Shown piece after piece: positions 53,146 to 63,705 of a stretch of 64,000 nucleotides of DNA (positions are counted from its first letter, which is position 1; each line of letters starts with the position of its first letter). Source of the stretch: Roseomonas acroporae (GTDB lineage: Bacteria > Pseudomonadota > Alphaproteobacteria > Acetobacterales > Acetobacteraceae); contig NZ_JALPRX010000015.1 of assembly GCF_023223525.1 (NCBI RefSeq), forward strand, positions 1 to 64,000, in the 5' to 3' direction. The notes under the pieces are model-generated. The model was not told where the DNA came from. It searched no databases and saw only the letters and a list, made by a program, of their open reading frames with translations. Made by a program: the position numbers and the translations under genes.

Positions 53146-53913
53146 ATGCGGCCGGATCGTGAGGGCGCCGCCCGGGGCGGCAGGATCGGGCGGCGCGCCG
53201 TGGTGGCCGGCGCCCCGCTCCTCGCCGCCGGCCGGACGCTGGCCGGTCCTGCCGCCCCGGGCGGCGCGGTGGACCTGCTGCTGGTGCTGGCGATGGATGC
53301 GAGCGGCAGCATCGACGACGCCGAGTTCCGCCTGCAGCGCCAGGGCTACGCCGAGGCGTTGACCGATCCCGCCGTGCTGGCCGCGATCGCCGGCCGGCCG
53401 GGCGGGGAGCCGAGCGGGGCCATCGCCGTCTCGGTGGTCGAATGGGGCGCGCCCGGCGGCGCGGCCACGGCGGTGGGCTGGAGGCGGGTGGGCGACGCCG
53501 CGGAGGCCCGGGCGCTGGCCACGGCGCTGCTCGCCGCGCCCCGCTCGCCGCAATCCTACAACGCCATCGGCGATGCCATCGACCACGCGGCGGCGTCGAT
53601 CCGCGCCGCGCCCTTCGCGGCTTCGGCGCGGATCATCGACATCTCGGGCGACGGGCCCGACCTGCGCAGCCTGCGCCCGGCGGCCCAGGCGCGCGACGCG
53701 GCGGTGGCCGAGGGGATCACGGTCAACGCGCTGGCGATCGGCGGCGAGGCCCTGGCCGCGCACTACAGGCAGGCGGTGATCGGCGGCCCGGGCGCCTTCG
53801 TGCTCGTCGCCGCGGACCGGCGCGACTTCGCCCGGGCGATCCGGGCCAAGCTGGTGCGCGAGATCGCCGCGCGGCCGGGCGCCGGTGCGGGCGGCCCGGC
53901 CATGCCGGGGTGA
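53146..53913 (+). CDS. Secreted DUF1194 (von Willebrand A-like) protein
   Basis: 255 residues. An N-terminal hydrophobic stretch with twin Arg (RIGRRAVVAGAPLLAAGRTLA) suggests export. The DUF1194/vWA fold shows LVLAMDASGSIDDAEFRLQRQGYAEAL, with a DxSxS MIDAS-like metal site at about 53-57, and IIDISGDGPD and GITVNALAIGG. Members are found mainly in alphaproteobacteria; role unknown. The start is chosen for the signal; upstream in-frame codons overlap the divergent hydratase promoter. Confidence 0.82.
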   Translation: MRPDREGAARGGRIGRRAVVAGAPLLAAGRTLAGPAAPGGAVDLLLVLAMDASGSIDDAEFRLQRQGYAEALTDPAVLAAIAGRPGGEPSGAIAVSVVEWGAPGGAATAVGWRRVGDAAEARALATALLAAPRSPQSYNAIGDAIDHAAASIRAAPFAASARIIDISGDGPDLRSLRPAAQARDAAVAEGITVNALAIGGEALAAHYRQAVIGGPGAFVLVAADRRDFARAIRAKLVREIAARPGAGAGGPAMPG

Positions 53914-53946
53914 GGTCCCGGCACGGGCGGCCATCGCACCGGCGGC

Positions 53947-53964
53947 GCGCCCGCTCGCGGGCGC
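53947..53964. terminator. Short GC hairpin between convergent genes
   Basis: 7-bp stem GCGCCCG / CGGGCGC with a CTCG loop, 33 bp after the DUF1194 stop and 8 bp before the end of the Bug receptor gene on the other strand. No clear U-tract. Confidence 0.35.
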
Positions 53965-53971
53965 CCCAATA

Positions 53972-54934
53972 TCAGAGGTTCAGCCGCCCGATCAGCTCCC
54001 GGAACAGCGTCCGGTCGCGGGTGATGGCGGCATCGAAGTCGGCGCCGTTGGCGTAGGCGAAGCCGAGGTTGCTGCGCCTCAGCGCCTCCCGGAAGCCGGG
54101 CTCCTCGACCACCTGGCGGGTGATGGCGCCGAGCGTCTCGACCACCGCCGAGGGGGTGGCGCGCGGCACGCCGAGGCCGCGCCAGGTGCCGATCACCACG
54201 TCGATGCCGCGCTCCTTCAGGGTCGGCACGTCCTCGTAGCCCGGGCCGCGCGCCTCGGCCATCGAGGCGAGCAGCCGCATCTTGCCGCCCTGGATGTGCG
54301 CGGCGGCCTCGCCGGGGCTGGTGCACATCGCGTCCACATGCCCGCCGATCAGCGCCAGCAGCCCGGGCGAGGAGCCGGGGTAGGGGACGTGCAGGAAGCG
54401 CGTGCCGGTCTTCTCCGCCATCAGCGCGCCGGAGAGGTGCCAGATCGAGCCGACGCCGGAATCGCCGAGGCTGATCTCGCCCGGCCGCCGCTTCGCGTCG
54501 GCCAGGAATTCCTCGATCGTCTTCCAGGGCGCCTCGGTGCGGACCACGATCGCGGCGGGGTCGGCGTTGAGCCGCGCCACCATGCGGAAATCGTCGGCCG
54601 AGAATCGGATCTGGTTCAGCGCCGGCAGGATGGCCAGCTCGGCGATCACCACGCTGACCTTGTAGCCGTCGGGGCGGGCGTTCAGCACCTCCTGCATGCC
54701 GATCGCGCCCGAGGCGCCGCCCCGGTTGAGCACCACGAAGGGCTGCGGCGAATGGGTGCGGGCCGCGTCGGCATAGGCACGGGCCAGGATGTCGGTGCCG
54801 CCGCCGGCCGAGGCCGGCACCACCAGCTCGACCGGCCGCGTCGGGTAGTCGGCGGCACGGGCGCTGGCGCCGGCGAGGCCGAGGGCCGCGAACGGCGCCA
54901 GCGCCAGGAACTCGGCGCGGGTGAGCGTTGGCAT
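53972..54934 (-). CDS. Bug-family periplasmic solute receptor
   Basis: 320 residues. The signal sequence MPTLTRAEFLALAPFAALGLAGASARA is followed by YPTRPVELVVPASAGGGTDILARAY (about 31-55) and NRGGASGAIGMQEVLNARPDGYKV, the TctC/Bug signature. No TctA or TctB genes accompany it. It binds an unknown carboxylate. An alternative in-frame start 19 codons upstream lacks a hydrophobic signal, so the Met at 54934 is preferred. Second Bug receptor in the window and only distantly similar to the one at 12.5 kb. Confidence 0.88.
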   Translation of the reverse strand: MPTLTRAEFLALAPFAALGLAGASARAADYPTRPVELVVPASAGGGTDILARAYADAARTHSPQPFVVLNRGGASGAIGMQEVLNARPDGYKVSVVIAELAILPALNQIRFSADDFRMVARLNADPAAIVVRTEAPWKTIEEFLADAKRRPGEISLGDSGVGSIWHLSGALMAEKTGTRFLHVPYPGSSPGLLALIGGHVDAMCTSPGEAAAHIQGGKMRLLASMAEARGPGYEDVPTLKERGIDVVIGTWRGLGVPRATPSAVVETLGAITRQVVEEPGFREALRRSNLGFAYANGADFDAAITRDRTLFRELIGRLNL

Positions 54935-55138
54935 GGACGTGCACTCCGGTGCGGTTGCCGATGCGGTAGCGGAACGCCGCCCCCCTGCCAAGTGCGGCCG
55001 GACGGGGGGAATTCCGCCCGGCCCGGCGGCCGCCGGCGCGTCGCCGGCCCCGCCGGGCGGAGGCCGGCTTGGCGCGGCGGTGCGGCTCGCCTAATTCGTG
55101 GCAGCGTCCACGGCCCACCCTGAGATCCGGAGATCCGC

Positions 55139-55834
55139 ATGACCGAGGACGCCCTGGTGCTGTTTTCCGGCGGGCAGGACAGCGCCACCTGCCTCGCCTG
55201 GGCGCTGGAGCGCTTCGGGCGGGTCGAGACGCTGGGCTTCGACTACGGCCAGCGCCACCGCGTGGAGCTGGAATGCCGCGCCGGCTTCCGCGCCGGGCTG
55301 GAAGCCGCCTTTCCCGCCTGGGCGGCGCGGCTCGGCGAGGACCACATGCTGTCGCTCGACGCGCTGCGCGCCGTCTCCGAGACCGCGCTGACCCGCGACA
55401 CCGCGATCGCCATGGGCGCGGACGGGCTGCCCAACACCTTCGTCCCCGGCCGCAACCTGATCTTCCTGACCTTCGCCGCGGCGCTCGCCTACCGGCGCGG
55501 CCTGCGCCACATCGTGGCCGGGATGTGCGAGACGGACTACTCCGGCTATCCGGACTGCCGCGACGACACGGTCAAGGCGCTCCAGGTCGCCCTCAACCTC
55601 GGCATGGAGCGCCGCTTCGTGCTGCACACGCCGCTGATGTGGCGCGACAAGGCGGAGACCTGGCGACTCGCGGAACGGCTGGGCGGGCAGGCGCTGGTGG
55701 CGCTGGTGCGGGACCGGACCCACAGCTGCTACCTCGGCGACCGGGCGCAGGCGCATCCCTGGGGGCGCGGCTGCGGCCATTGCCCGGCCTGCGAGCTGCG
55801 CGCCTGCGGCTGGGAACGCTACGTCGCCGCGTGA
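55139..55834 (+). CDS. queC: 7-cyano-7-deazaguanine synthase
   Basis: 231 residues. The PP-loop [16 protein letters not shown] is at about 8-23. [31 protein letters not shown] and the C-terminal zinc site (SCYLG ... [15 protein letters not shown]) complete the family pattern. It makes preQ0 from 7-carboxy-7-deazaguanine with ATP and ammonia, in queuosine synthesis. It stands alone, about 6 kb from queG-queF-tgt; queD and queE are not in the window. Confidence 0.95.
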   Translation: MTEDALVLFSGGQDSATCLAWALERFGRVETLGFDYGQRHRVELECRAGFRAGLEAAFPAWAARLGEDHMLSLDALRAVSETALTRDTAIAMGADGLPNTFVPGRNLIFLTFAAALAYRRGLRHIVAGMCETDYSGYPDCRDDTVKALQVALNLGMERRFVLHTPLMWRDKAETWRLAERLGGQALVALVRDRTHSCYLGDRAQAHPWGRGCGHCPACELRACGWERYVAA

Positions 55835-56051
55835 TCCCCGGCCGGCGCGCCGCCCCGGACATCCTCCGTGTCGCCATGCCGGCGCGCCCGGGGCCGCGCC
55901 GGCCCCGGCCCTCCGCCGTCGCGGCGCGAAAGGCTGGTCACAAGGGCGGGCCGGCATGCTTCTGTTGCTCCCTTCCGTCGCCCCCATCCGTCGACCGGGC
56001 GCGGCCCGTCCCGCGACCCGATGCGGCGGCCGGCACACCGAGAGGAACCGA

Positions 56052-57533
56052 ATGGCCAGGATCATCCCCGTCGACACCTTCGACTGCGTGGTGTTCGGCG
56101 CCACCGGCGACCTGACCCTGCGCAAGCTGCTGCCGGCGCTGTACCACCGCTTCCGCGACGGCCAGGCGCCCGAGGGCAGCCGGATCATCGCCGCCGCCCG
56201 CTCGGAGATGGACGACAGCAACTACCGCACCCGCGCCGAGGCGGCGCTGCAGCGGCATGTCGCGAAGGACGAGCTCGACCCGGAGCAGGTGCGCCGCTTC
56301 CTCGCCTGCCTGCACTACGCGCAGGTGGACGGCGCCGCCGAGAAGGGGTGGGAGGGGCTGCTCTCGCTGCTCGCGGAATCGCCGCCGGACCGCATCCGCG
56401 TCTTCTACCTCGCCACCTCGCCCGACCTGTACGGCCCGATCTGCCGCAACCTCGCGGCGCACGGCGCCATCACGCCGCAGTCGCGCGTGGTGCTGGAGAA
56501 GCCGATCGGCCACGACCTCGCCTCGGCCCGCGCCATCAATGACGAGGTGGGCAGCGTCTTCGCCGAGCCGCAGATCTTCCGCATCGACCACTACCTCGGC
56601 AAGGAGACGGTGCAGAACCTGCTGGCGCTGCGCTTCGCCAACACCATCTTCGAGCGCCTCTGGAACGCCGACGTGATCGACCACGTGCAGATCACGGTGG
56701 GCGAGACGGTGGGCGTCGAGGGGCGCGGCGGCTACTACGACCGCTCCGGCGCGCTGCGGGACATGGTGCAGAACCACATGCTCCAGCTCCTCTGCCTGCT
56801 GGCGATGGAGAGCCCCGTCACCTTCGGCGCGGACAGCCTGCGCGACGAGAAGCTGAAGGTGCTGCGCTCGCTCAAGCCGATGGCGCCGCACGAGGTGGAG
56901 CAGCTCACCGTGCGCGGCCAGTACATACGCGGCGCCGTGGACGGCAGGCCGGTGGAGGGCTACCTCGCCGATCTCGGGGCCGAGGAGCCGAGCCGCACCG
57001 AGACCTTCGTGGCGCTGAAGGCCGAGCTGAACAGCCGGCGCTGGGCCAACGTCCCGTTCTACCTCCGTACCGGCAAGCGGCTGCCGCAGAAGGTCTCGGA
57101 GATCGTGGTGCAGTTCCGCGCGCTGCCCTTCACCATCTTCCCCGCCGATGCCGGCACGCTGCAGCCGAACGCGCTGATCATCCGGCTCCAGCCCGAGGAG
57201 GGCATGCGGCTGGAGATGATGACCAAGGAGCCCGGCCCCGGCGGGCTGCACCTGCGCCAGACCGGCCTCGACATCTCCTTCGAGAAGGCCTTCGGCACGC
57301 GCTACCCGGACGCCTACGAGCGGCTGCTGATGGACACGGTGCGCGGCTCCACCGTGCTGTTCATGCGGCGCGACGAGGTGGAGGCGGCCTGGGGCTGGAT
57401 CGAGCCGATCCTCGATGCCTGGGAGGCCAAGGGCGACACGCCGCGCCCCTACAGCGCCGGGAGCTGGGGCCCGACCGCCTCGATCGCGCTGATCGAGCGC
57501 GACGGCCGCACCTGGCACGAGGATCTGGGCTGA
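56052..57533 (+). CDS. zwf: Glucose-6-phosphate 1-dehydrogenase
   Basis: 493 residues, full length. NADP-binding VVFGATGDLTLRKLLPAL (about 13-30), the active-site RIDHYLGKETVQNLLALRFAN (about 178), the substrate Lys region LEKPIGHDL, and the C-terminal domain with FYLRTGKRLPQKVSEI. It oxidises glucose-6-phosphate to 6-phosphogluconolactone, feeding the Entner-Doudoroff and pentose phosphate routes. GAGAGGAACCGA before the ATG gives a good start. pgl and edd are not adjacent, which is unusual but not rare. Confidence 0.96.
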   Translation: MARIIPVDTFDCVVFGATGDLTLRKLLPALYHRFRDGQAPEGSRIIAAARSEMDDSNYRTRAEAALQRHVAKDELDPEQVRRFLACLHYAQVDGAAEKGWEGLLSLLAESPPDRIRVFYLATSPDLYGPICRNLAAHGAITPQSRVVLEKPIGHDLASARAINDEVGSVFAEPQIFRIDHYLGKETVQNLLALRFANTIFERLWNADVIDHVQITVGETVGVEGRGGYYDRSGALRDMVQNHMLQLLCLLAMESPVTFGADSLRDEKLKVLRSLKPMAPHEVEQLTVRGQYIRGAVDGRPVEGYLADLGAEEPSRTETFVALKAELNSRRWANVPFYLRTGKRLPQKVSEIVVQFRALPFTIFPADAGTLQPNALIIRLQPEEGMRLEMMTKEPGPGGLHLRQTGLDISFEKAFGTRYPDAYERLLMDTVRGSTVLFMRRDEVEAAWGWIEPILDAWEAKGDTPRPYSAGSWGPTASIALIERDGRTWHEDLG

Positions 57534-57690
57534 CCGGCCGGCCCCGCGCAGCGCCCTCGCCACAGCCCCGGGCCCACAGTCCCGGATGACCCGGGGCGGC
57601 AGGGTGGTCCCGCCGCCTCTGAAGCGCTTCAGCGCCCCCGCCGCCGCGACGCGCCACAACCGCCGGGCAGCATGGACGGGAGAGGCGGCG

Positions 57691-58239
57691 GTGCGGCAGG
57701 CGGACGGCGTCTGGGTGTTCGAGCATGGCTACCTGACGGCGGGCCGGGCGGCGCTGGGCCGGGGCGGAATCGCCGCCGCCGCGGCGGCCCTGGCGCTGGC
57801 CTGGGCCCTCGGGCCGTTGCCCGGCGACCTCGTGGCCTTCGCCATCGCGATCTGCGCCGCCCTGCTGGTGTTCTCCGGATGGCGGACGCGCATCGTGCTC
57901 GATCCGACCCGCGGCGAGGCGCGCCGCAGCCGGGGCCTGTTCGGCCGGGACCTGCCGCCGGAAGCGATGCCGCTCTCGCGGCTGCGCCACATCGCGCTGG
58001 AGAAGCGGGCCGATTCCGGCAGCCCGGGACAGCCCTTCCTGAGCCAGGACCCGCCGCTGCCGCGCTACGACCTCAGCCTGGTCCGGGACGACGGCGCCTG
58101 GCGCTTCGCCTGGGACCTCGACCTGCCGGCCGCCGGGATGCTTGCCGCGGCGCTGTCGCGGGATACCGGCCTCGCCATCCACCGCGCCGAGGCGCTGGTG
58201 GACACCGCCCTCGACGGGCTCGACCTGCTGCGCGGCTGA
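57691..58239 (+). CDS. Small membrane protein with PH-like domain, hypothetical
   Basis: 182 residues from a GTG preceded by GGGAGAGG; an ATG at 57586 would add 35 residues of low-complexity sequence. A two-span hydrophobic hairpin (GIAAAAAALALAWALGPLPGD ... FAIAICAALLVFSGW) is followed by a beta-rich domain (RIVLDPTRGEARRSRGLFGRDLP, PLSRLRHIALEKR). This resembles bacterial PH-like membrane proteins. The C-terminal part ends in LAIHRAEALVDTALDGLDLL. No known family name assigned; downstream of zwf on the same strand. Confidence 0.6.
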   Translation: MRQADGVWVFEHGYLTAGRAALGRGGIAAAAAALALAWALGPLPGDLVAFAIAICAALLVFSGWRTRIVLDPTRGEARRSRGLFGRDLPPEAMPLSRLRHIALEKRADSGSPGQPFLSQDPPLPRYDLSLVRDDGAWRFAWDLDLPAAGMLAAALSRDTGLAIHRAEALVDTALDGLDLLRG

Positions 58240-58345
58240 CGGCGGCGGCCCGGCCGGTCGGCCGGAAGCCGGCGGGGCGGCCCAGCGACGGCGGCGCCGG
58301 CCCGGCCCGGCCGCCTCCGTGCCGGCGGTCCCGCCGGCTGCCCGG

Positions 58346-59164
58346 TCAGGACGCGAGCTGATCCACCCGCACGCGCACGGTCAGCCTTTCGCCGCCCGTC
58401 GCGATGCGGAAGCCGCGCACCGGCGCCGCCTCGGAATAGTCGAGGCCGGACGCGACGCGCAGATGCTCCTGGCCGACTCGCTGGCGGCTGGTGGTGTCGA
58501 AGCCGACCCAGCCGGTGCCTTCGAGCCAGAGCTCGGCCCAGGCATGCGAGCCGACCTCCTCGACGTCGTTCCGGCCCGGCCAGACATAGCCGCTGACATA
58601 GCGCGCCGGCAGGCCGATCAGCCGCGCCGCCGCGCACAGGATGTGCGCATGGTCCTGGCAGACGCCGGCGCCGGCCTTCAGCGCCTCGGCGGCGCTGGTG
58701 CCGGTATCGGTCACGCCGGCCCGGTAGGTGACGCGGTCGGCGACGGCCGCCACCAGGCGTTCGGCCAGGGCCTGCGGCGTCGCGTCCGGCGCCGCGCCGC
58801 GGACCTCGCGCGCCAGCCCCTTGATCGCGGCGTCCGGCGCGGTGAGGGGGGTCTCGCGGACGTAGTAGGCGACCGGCAGCGTCTCGGTGGCGCCGGCCGC
58901 CACGCCGGCGGTGTCGTGCGTGTCGACCTCGCCCTCCACGCTGATCACCATCCCGGTGTGCGCGCCGCGATGGGTCAGCAGGTGGGTGAGGTTGCCGTAG
59001 CCGTCGGTGAAGGCCGGCAGCGGCGCGGTGCGCTCGCCGCGCACGCGCCAGCCGAGGACGGTGAGGCCGTCGTAGTTCTGCGGCGTCAGCCGGATCGCCT
59101 GCACGGTCAGCGTGGCCGGCTCGGCGAAGGCGTAGGTGGTGGTATGGCGAACGCGAAGGCGCAC
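58346..59164 (-). CDS. Transglutaminase-like cysteine peptidase family protein
   Basis: 272 residues. The N-terminal beta-sandwich (VRHTTTYAFAEPATLTVQAIRLTPQNY, about 4-30) is the domain seen in the large transglutaminase-like families. The catalytic triad is visible: Cys in GAGVCQDHAHI (about 169), His in SHAWAELWLEG (about 208), Asp in GWVGFDTTS. It follows the alpha-E gene by 76 bp in the same direction. In this conserved cluster the enzyme is thought to cleave or ligate isopeptide or peptide bonds. A GTG start at 59164 fits the family N-terminus. Confidence 0.88.
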   Translation of the reverse strand: MRLRVRHTTTYAFAEPATLTVQAIRLTPQNYDGLTVLGWRVRGERTAPLPAFTDGYGNLTHLLTHRGAHTGMVISVEGEVDTHDTAGVAAGATETLPVAYYVRETPLTAPDAAIKGLAREVRGAAPDATPQALAERLVAAVADRVTYRAGVTDTGTSAAEALKAGAGVCQDHAHILCAAARLIGLPARYVSGYVWPGRNDVEEVGSHAWAELWLEGTGWVGFDTTSRQRVGQEHLRVASGLDYSEAAPVRGFRIATGGERLTVRVRVDQLAS

Positions 59165-59240
59165 GATGGGATCCCCTGCTCTGGCGCGGCGTGCCCCGGC
59201 CCACTCGGGGATCCGGGCCGCCGCCATGCCGCGTTGCCGC

Positions 59241-60185
59241 TCAGCCGCTGAGATAGCCGGCACCGATCTGGGTGCCGAGCTCGATGGTGCGGTCGATCAG
59301 GAGCGTCAGGTACTCGTGCACGCCCTGCTCCATGATCGCGTCGATGCGGCCGTAGCGGAGCTGGGCGTGCAGCTCCCCCGCCAGGCGGTGGCACTCGAGC
59401 CTCGTGCCGCCATGGTTGTTGGCGATCGCCTCCAGGGTCTGCTCCACGCGCGCGAAGCAGGCGCGCAGCGAGCGCGGCAGCTCCGGGCGCAGGATCATCA
59501 GCTCGGCGATCAGCCGCGGCTGCAGGCGGGAATGGTACACCCACTGGTAGGCACGCAGCGCCGAGACGGAGCGCAGCACGGCCTGCCAGTGCGCGTACTC
59601 CACCGCGCCGCCGGTGCCGTTCCGCGGCTGCAGCCACTGGTGGCGAACGTCGAGCAGGCGGGCGGTGTTGTCGGCGCGCTCCAGCATGGTGCCGAGATGC
59701 ACGAAGCGCCAGGCGTCGTCGCGCAGCATGGTGTCGATGGCGGCGCCGTTGAACAGCAGCGTGCGCGACTTCACCCAGTCGAGGAAGGTCGTCAGCCGGT
59801 CGGCCTCGAGCACGTCGGGCGGCAGGCGGCGCAGCTCGATCCAGGTGTCGTTCAGCGCCTCCCACATCTCGACGGTCAGCGCGGTGCGGACGGCGCGGCC
59901 GTTCTGGCGGGCGGCCTCGAAGCACGGGACGATGCCGGAGAGGTTCGAGGGGTCGCGCACCAGGTAGTGCGTCACCGCCTCCGGCGAGGCGTTGTCGTGC
60001 TGGGCATAGAAGCCGGCGTCGCAGCCCGAGGCGACCAGCAGGCCGCGCCACTCGTCCTCGGCACCGCCGAAGGTGCGCGAGAGGCTGTGCAGCCGGTGCG
60101 CGACCTGCAGGCCGCGGGCGACGTTGGCGGCGCGCTCCGTGTAGCGCCCCAGCCAGAACAGGTTCTCAGCGGTACGGCTCAGCAC
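59241..60185 (-). CDS. Alpha-E domain protein (DUF403)
   Basis: 314 residues, mostly helical. The characteristic start LSRTAENLFWLGRYTERAANVARGLQV and central ALNDTWIEL, RFVHLGTMLERADNTARLLDVRHQWL mark the alpha-E family. It almost always accompanies a circularly permuted ATP-grasp protein and is thought to bind or present the peptide substrate. It begins with GTG four bases after the ATP-grasp stop, so the two are coupled. Confidence 0.9.
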   Translation of the reverse strand: MLSRTAENLFWLGRYTERAANVARGLQVAHRLHSLSRTFGGAEDEWRGLLVASGCDAGFYAQHDNASPEAVTHYLVRDPSNLSGIVPCFEAARQNGRAVRTALTVEMWEALNDTWIELRRLPPDVLEADRLTTFLDWVKSRTLLFNGAAIDTMLRDDAWRFVHLGTMLERADNTARLLDVRHQWLQPRNGTGGAVEYAHWQAVLRSVSALRAYQWVYHSRLQPRLIAELMILRPELPRSLRACFARVEQTLEAIANNHGGTRLECHRLAGELHAQLRYGRIDAIMEQGVHEYLTLLIDRTIELGTQIGAGYLSG

Positions 60186-60189
60186 GCTC

Positions 60190-61665
60190 TTACTTCTCCG
60201 ACCCGGCGGGCATGTCGTCGATCACCCAGGTGTCCTTGGTGCCGCCGCCCTGCGAGGAGTTGACCACCAGCGATCCCTCGGTCAGGGCCACGCGGGTCAG
60301 CCCGCCCGGCACGATGCGCACCTCCTTGCCCGAGAGCACGAAGGGCCTGAGGTCGACGTGCCGCGGCGCGATGCCGGCGGCGACCAGGGTGGGGCAGGTG
60401 GAGAGCGCCAGCGTCGGCTGCGCGATGTAGTCGGCCGGGCGGGCGCGGATGCGGGCGGCGAACTCCTCGCGCTGCGCGGCGGTGGAGTGCGGCCCGACCA
60501 GCATGCCGTAGCCGCCGGAGCCGCGCGTCAGCTTCACCACCAGCTCGCCGATGTGCTCCAGCACGTACTTGCACTCGTCCGGCCGCTCGCAGAGGTAGGT
60601 CGGCACGTTGGAGAGGATCGGCTCCTCGCCGAGGTAGAAGCGCACCATCTCCGGCACGTAGGGGTAGACCGACTTGTCGTCGGCGATGCCCGCGCCCGGG
60701 GCGTTGCAGACGGTGACGTTGCCCGCCCGGTAGGCGCCGATCAGGCCGGCGACGCCGAGCAGGCTGTCCGGCTTGAAGGTCAGCGGGTCGATGTACTCGT
60801 CGTCGATGCGGCGGTAGATCACGTCCACCCGCTTCGGGCCCGAGGTGGTGCGCATGTACACCACGGCGTCGTCCACGAAGAGGTCGATCCCCTCCACCAC
60901 CTCGATTCCCATCTCGTCGGCGAGGAAGCAGTGCTCGTAGTAGGCGCTGTTGAAGGCGCCGGGGGTGAGGATCGCGACGGTCGGGTCGCCGGGGCAGTTC
61001 GGGGGCGCCACCGACTTCAGCGTCTCCAGCAGCTCCTCCGGGTAGTGGCCGACCGGCGCGATGTTGTGGCGCGCGAACAGCTCCGGGAACAGCCGCAGCA
61101 TCGCCTCGCGGTTCTCCAGCATGTAGGAGACGCCCGAGGGCGTGCGGCAATTGTCCTCCAGCACGTAGAACTCGTCCGGCCCGGTGCGCACCATGTCGAT
61201 GCCGGAGATGTGGCTGTAGATGCCGGCGGGCGGGGTGAAGCCCTGCATCTCGGCGCGGAACGCCTCGTTCTGCAGGATCAGCGCCTCCGGCAGCTTGCCG
61301 GCGCGCAGGATCTCGCGGTCCCGGTAGATGTCGCACAGGAAGGCGTTCAGCGCCCGCGTGCGCTGGCTGAGGCCCTTGGCCATGCGGTCCCACTCGCTGC
61401 GGGTCAGCACGCGCGGGATCACGTCGAAGGGGATCAGCCGCTCCGGGTCGCCGCCCTCGGTGTAGACGGCGAAGGTCACGCCGATGCGGCGGAACAGCAC
61501 CTCAGCCTCGCGGCGCTTGCGGTCCAGGGCTTCCTGGGTGGTCCCCTTCAACCATTGGTCGATGCCGGCATAGGCCTCGCGCAGGCCGCCGGAACCGTTC
61601 ATCTCGTCGAAGGCGGCGACGCGCGCAGGCTGGGCACTGCCCGCGGCGGTCTGGGATTGCGACAT
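60190..61665 (-). CDS. Circularly permuted ATP-grasp family 2 protein
   Basis: 491 residues. Conserved landmarks: IPFDVIPRVLTRSEWDRMAKGLSQRTRALNAFLCDIY (about 95-130), ISGIDMVRTGPDEFYVLEDNCRTPSGVSYMLENRE (about 180-214, acidic metal-binding residues), and KLTRGSGGYGM with FVLSGKEVRIVPGGLTRVAL in the C-terminal half. The family is predicted to ligate amino acids by an ATP-dependent carboxylate-amine reaction (peptide synthesis). It starts the alpha-E/transglutaminase operon, with TAAGGAG upstream of the ATG. Substrate unknown. Confidence 0.91.
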   Translation of the reverse strand: MSQSQTAAGSAQPARVAAFDEMNGSGGLREAYAGIDQWLKGTTQEALDRKRREAEVLFRRIGVTFAVYTEGGDPERLIPFDVIPRVLTRSEWDRMAKGLSQRTRALNAFLCDIYRDREILRAGKLPEALILQNEAFRAEMQGFTPPAGIYSHISGIDMVRTGPDEFYVLEDNCRTPSGVSYMLENREAMLRLFPELFARHNIAPVGHYPEELLETLKSVAPPNCPGDPTVAILTPGAFNSAYYEHCFLADEMGIEVVEGIDLFVDDAVVYMRTTSGPKRVDVIYRRIDDEYIDPLTFKPDSLLGVAGLIGAYRAGNVTVCNAPGAGIADDKSVYPYVPEMVRFYLGEEPILSNVPTYLCERPDECKYVLEHIGELVVKLTRGSGGYGMLVGPHSTAAQREEFAARIRARPADYIAQPTLALSTCPTLVAAGIAPRHVDLRPFVLSGKEVRIVPGGLTRVALTEGSLVVNSSQGGGTKDTWVIDDMPAGSEK

Positions 61666-62030
61666 GGCCGGCAAGATCTGCTCCTTACCTAGGCGTCGGG
61701 GTATGGCCCATCGTTCCAAGCGTGACAGCAATCGCCGTGCCGGGCCAGGGGGCAGCCCGACCGGTAGAGGAACGATCCGATCGGCCGCGCAGGTGCACGC
61801 GGATCGGCCACGCCGGGGCGGCGTTGCCGGTACGGTAAGCATCCCAGACGACACAGCCTATGCTGCAGGCAGGTGGAGGAAGCATGGACACCCGGGCAGC
61901 GCAAGTCGGCAACGACGCCGATGGCGCCCAGGGCCGGGCAGGGCGCGCGGTTCCCGGCCTCCGGCGCCGTCGTGGCGTCCCGGCCTGCCGCCGCGAAGCG
62001 CCGCCGGTCAGCGGCCGCCGGCAGGGGGCG
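61666..62030. other. 365-bp spacer upstream of the ATP-grasp operon
   Basis: Between queG (end, minus strand) and the ATP-grasp gene. A stretch with lower GC at about 61830-61885 is the likeliest place for the operon promoter, but no clean -35/-10 pair was found. A plus-strand ATG with a good GGAGGAAGC site (61884) opens a frame lying antisense to queG; its composition suggests it is not a gene. Confidence 0.35.
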
Positions 62031-63225
<1,195 letters not shown>

Positions 63226-63239
<14 letters not shown>

Positions 63240-63705
63240 GATAGGGCTGCACCTCCTGCGGCGGGATCCAGGTCCCGTCGGGCGGCGTGCCGGTCTGGTA
63301 GAACACGTCGATCGGCATGCCGCCGCGCGGGTACCAGTAGCCGCCGATGCGCAGCCAGTGCGGCGAAAGCTCCGCCACCAGCCGACGCGCGATGCCCACC
63401 GTGCACGCCTCGTGGAAGGCGCCGTGGTTGCGGAAGCTGGTGAGATACAGCTTGAGCGACTTGCTCTCGACGATCCAGCCATCCGGCACGTAGTCGATGA
63501 CCAGATGCGCGAAGTCCGGCTGCCCGGTGATCGGGCAGAGCGAGGTGAATTCCGGTGCCGTGAAGCGCACGCAGTAGCGCAGGCCCGGATGCGGGTTCGC
63601 CACCCGCTCCAGCACCGCCGAGTCGGGGCTGTCGGGCTGGGCGGTGGGTCGGCCGAGCTGGGTGAGGCCGGCAGTTCCGGGGGGGTTGTCGGGTGCGCCG
63701 CTCAT
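63226..63705 (-). CDS. queF: NADPH-dependent 7-cyano-7-deazaguanine reductase
   Basis: 159 residues, the short type I QueF. The catalytic Cys is in [15 protein letters not shown] (about 57), and the family motif [20 protein letters not shown] (about 80) contains the substrate Glu and His. It reduces preQ0 to preQ1 with NADPH. Its ATG overlaps the tgt stop (ATGA), and queG overlaps its 3' end, so tgt-queF-queG form one translated unit. Confidence 0.95.
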
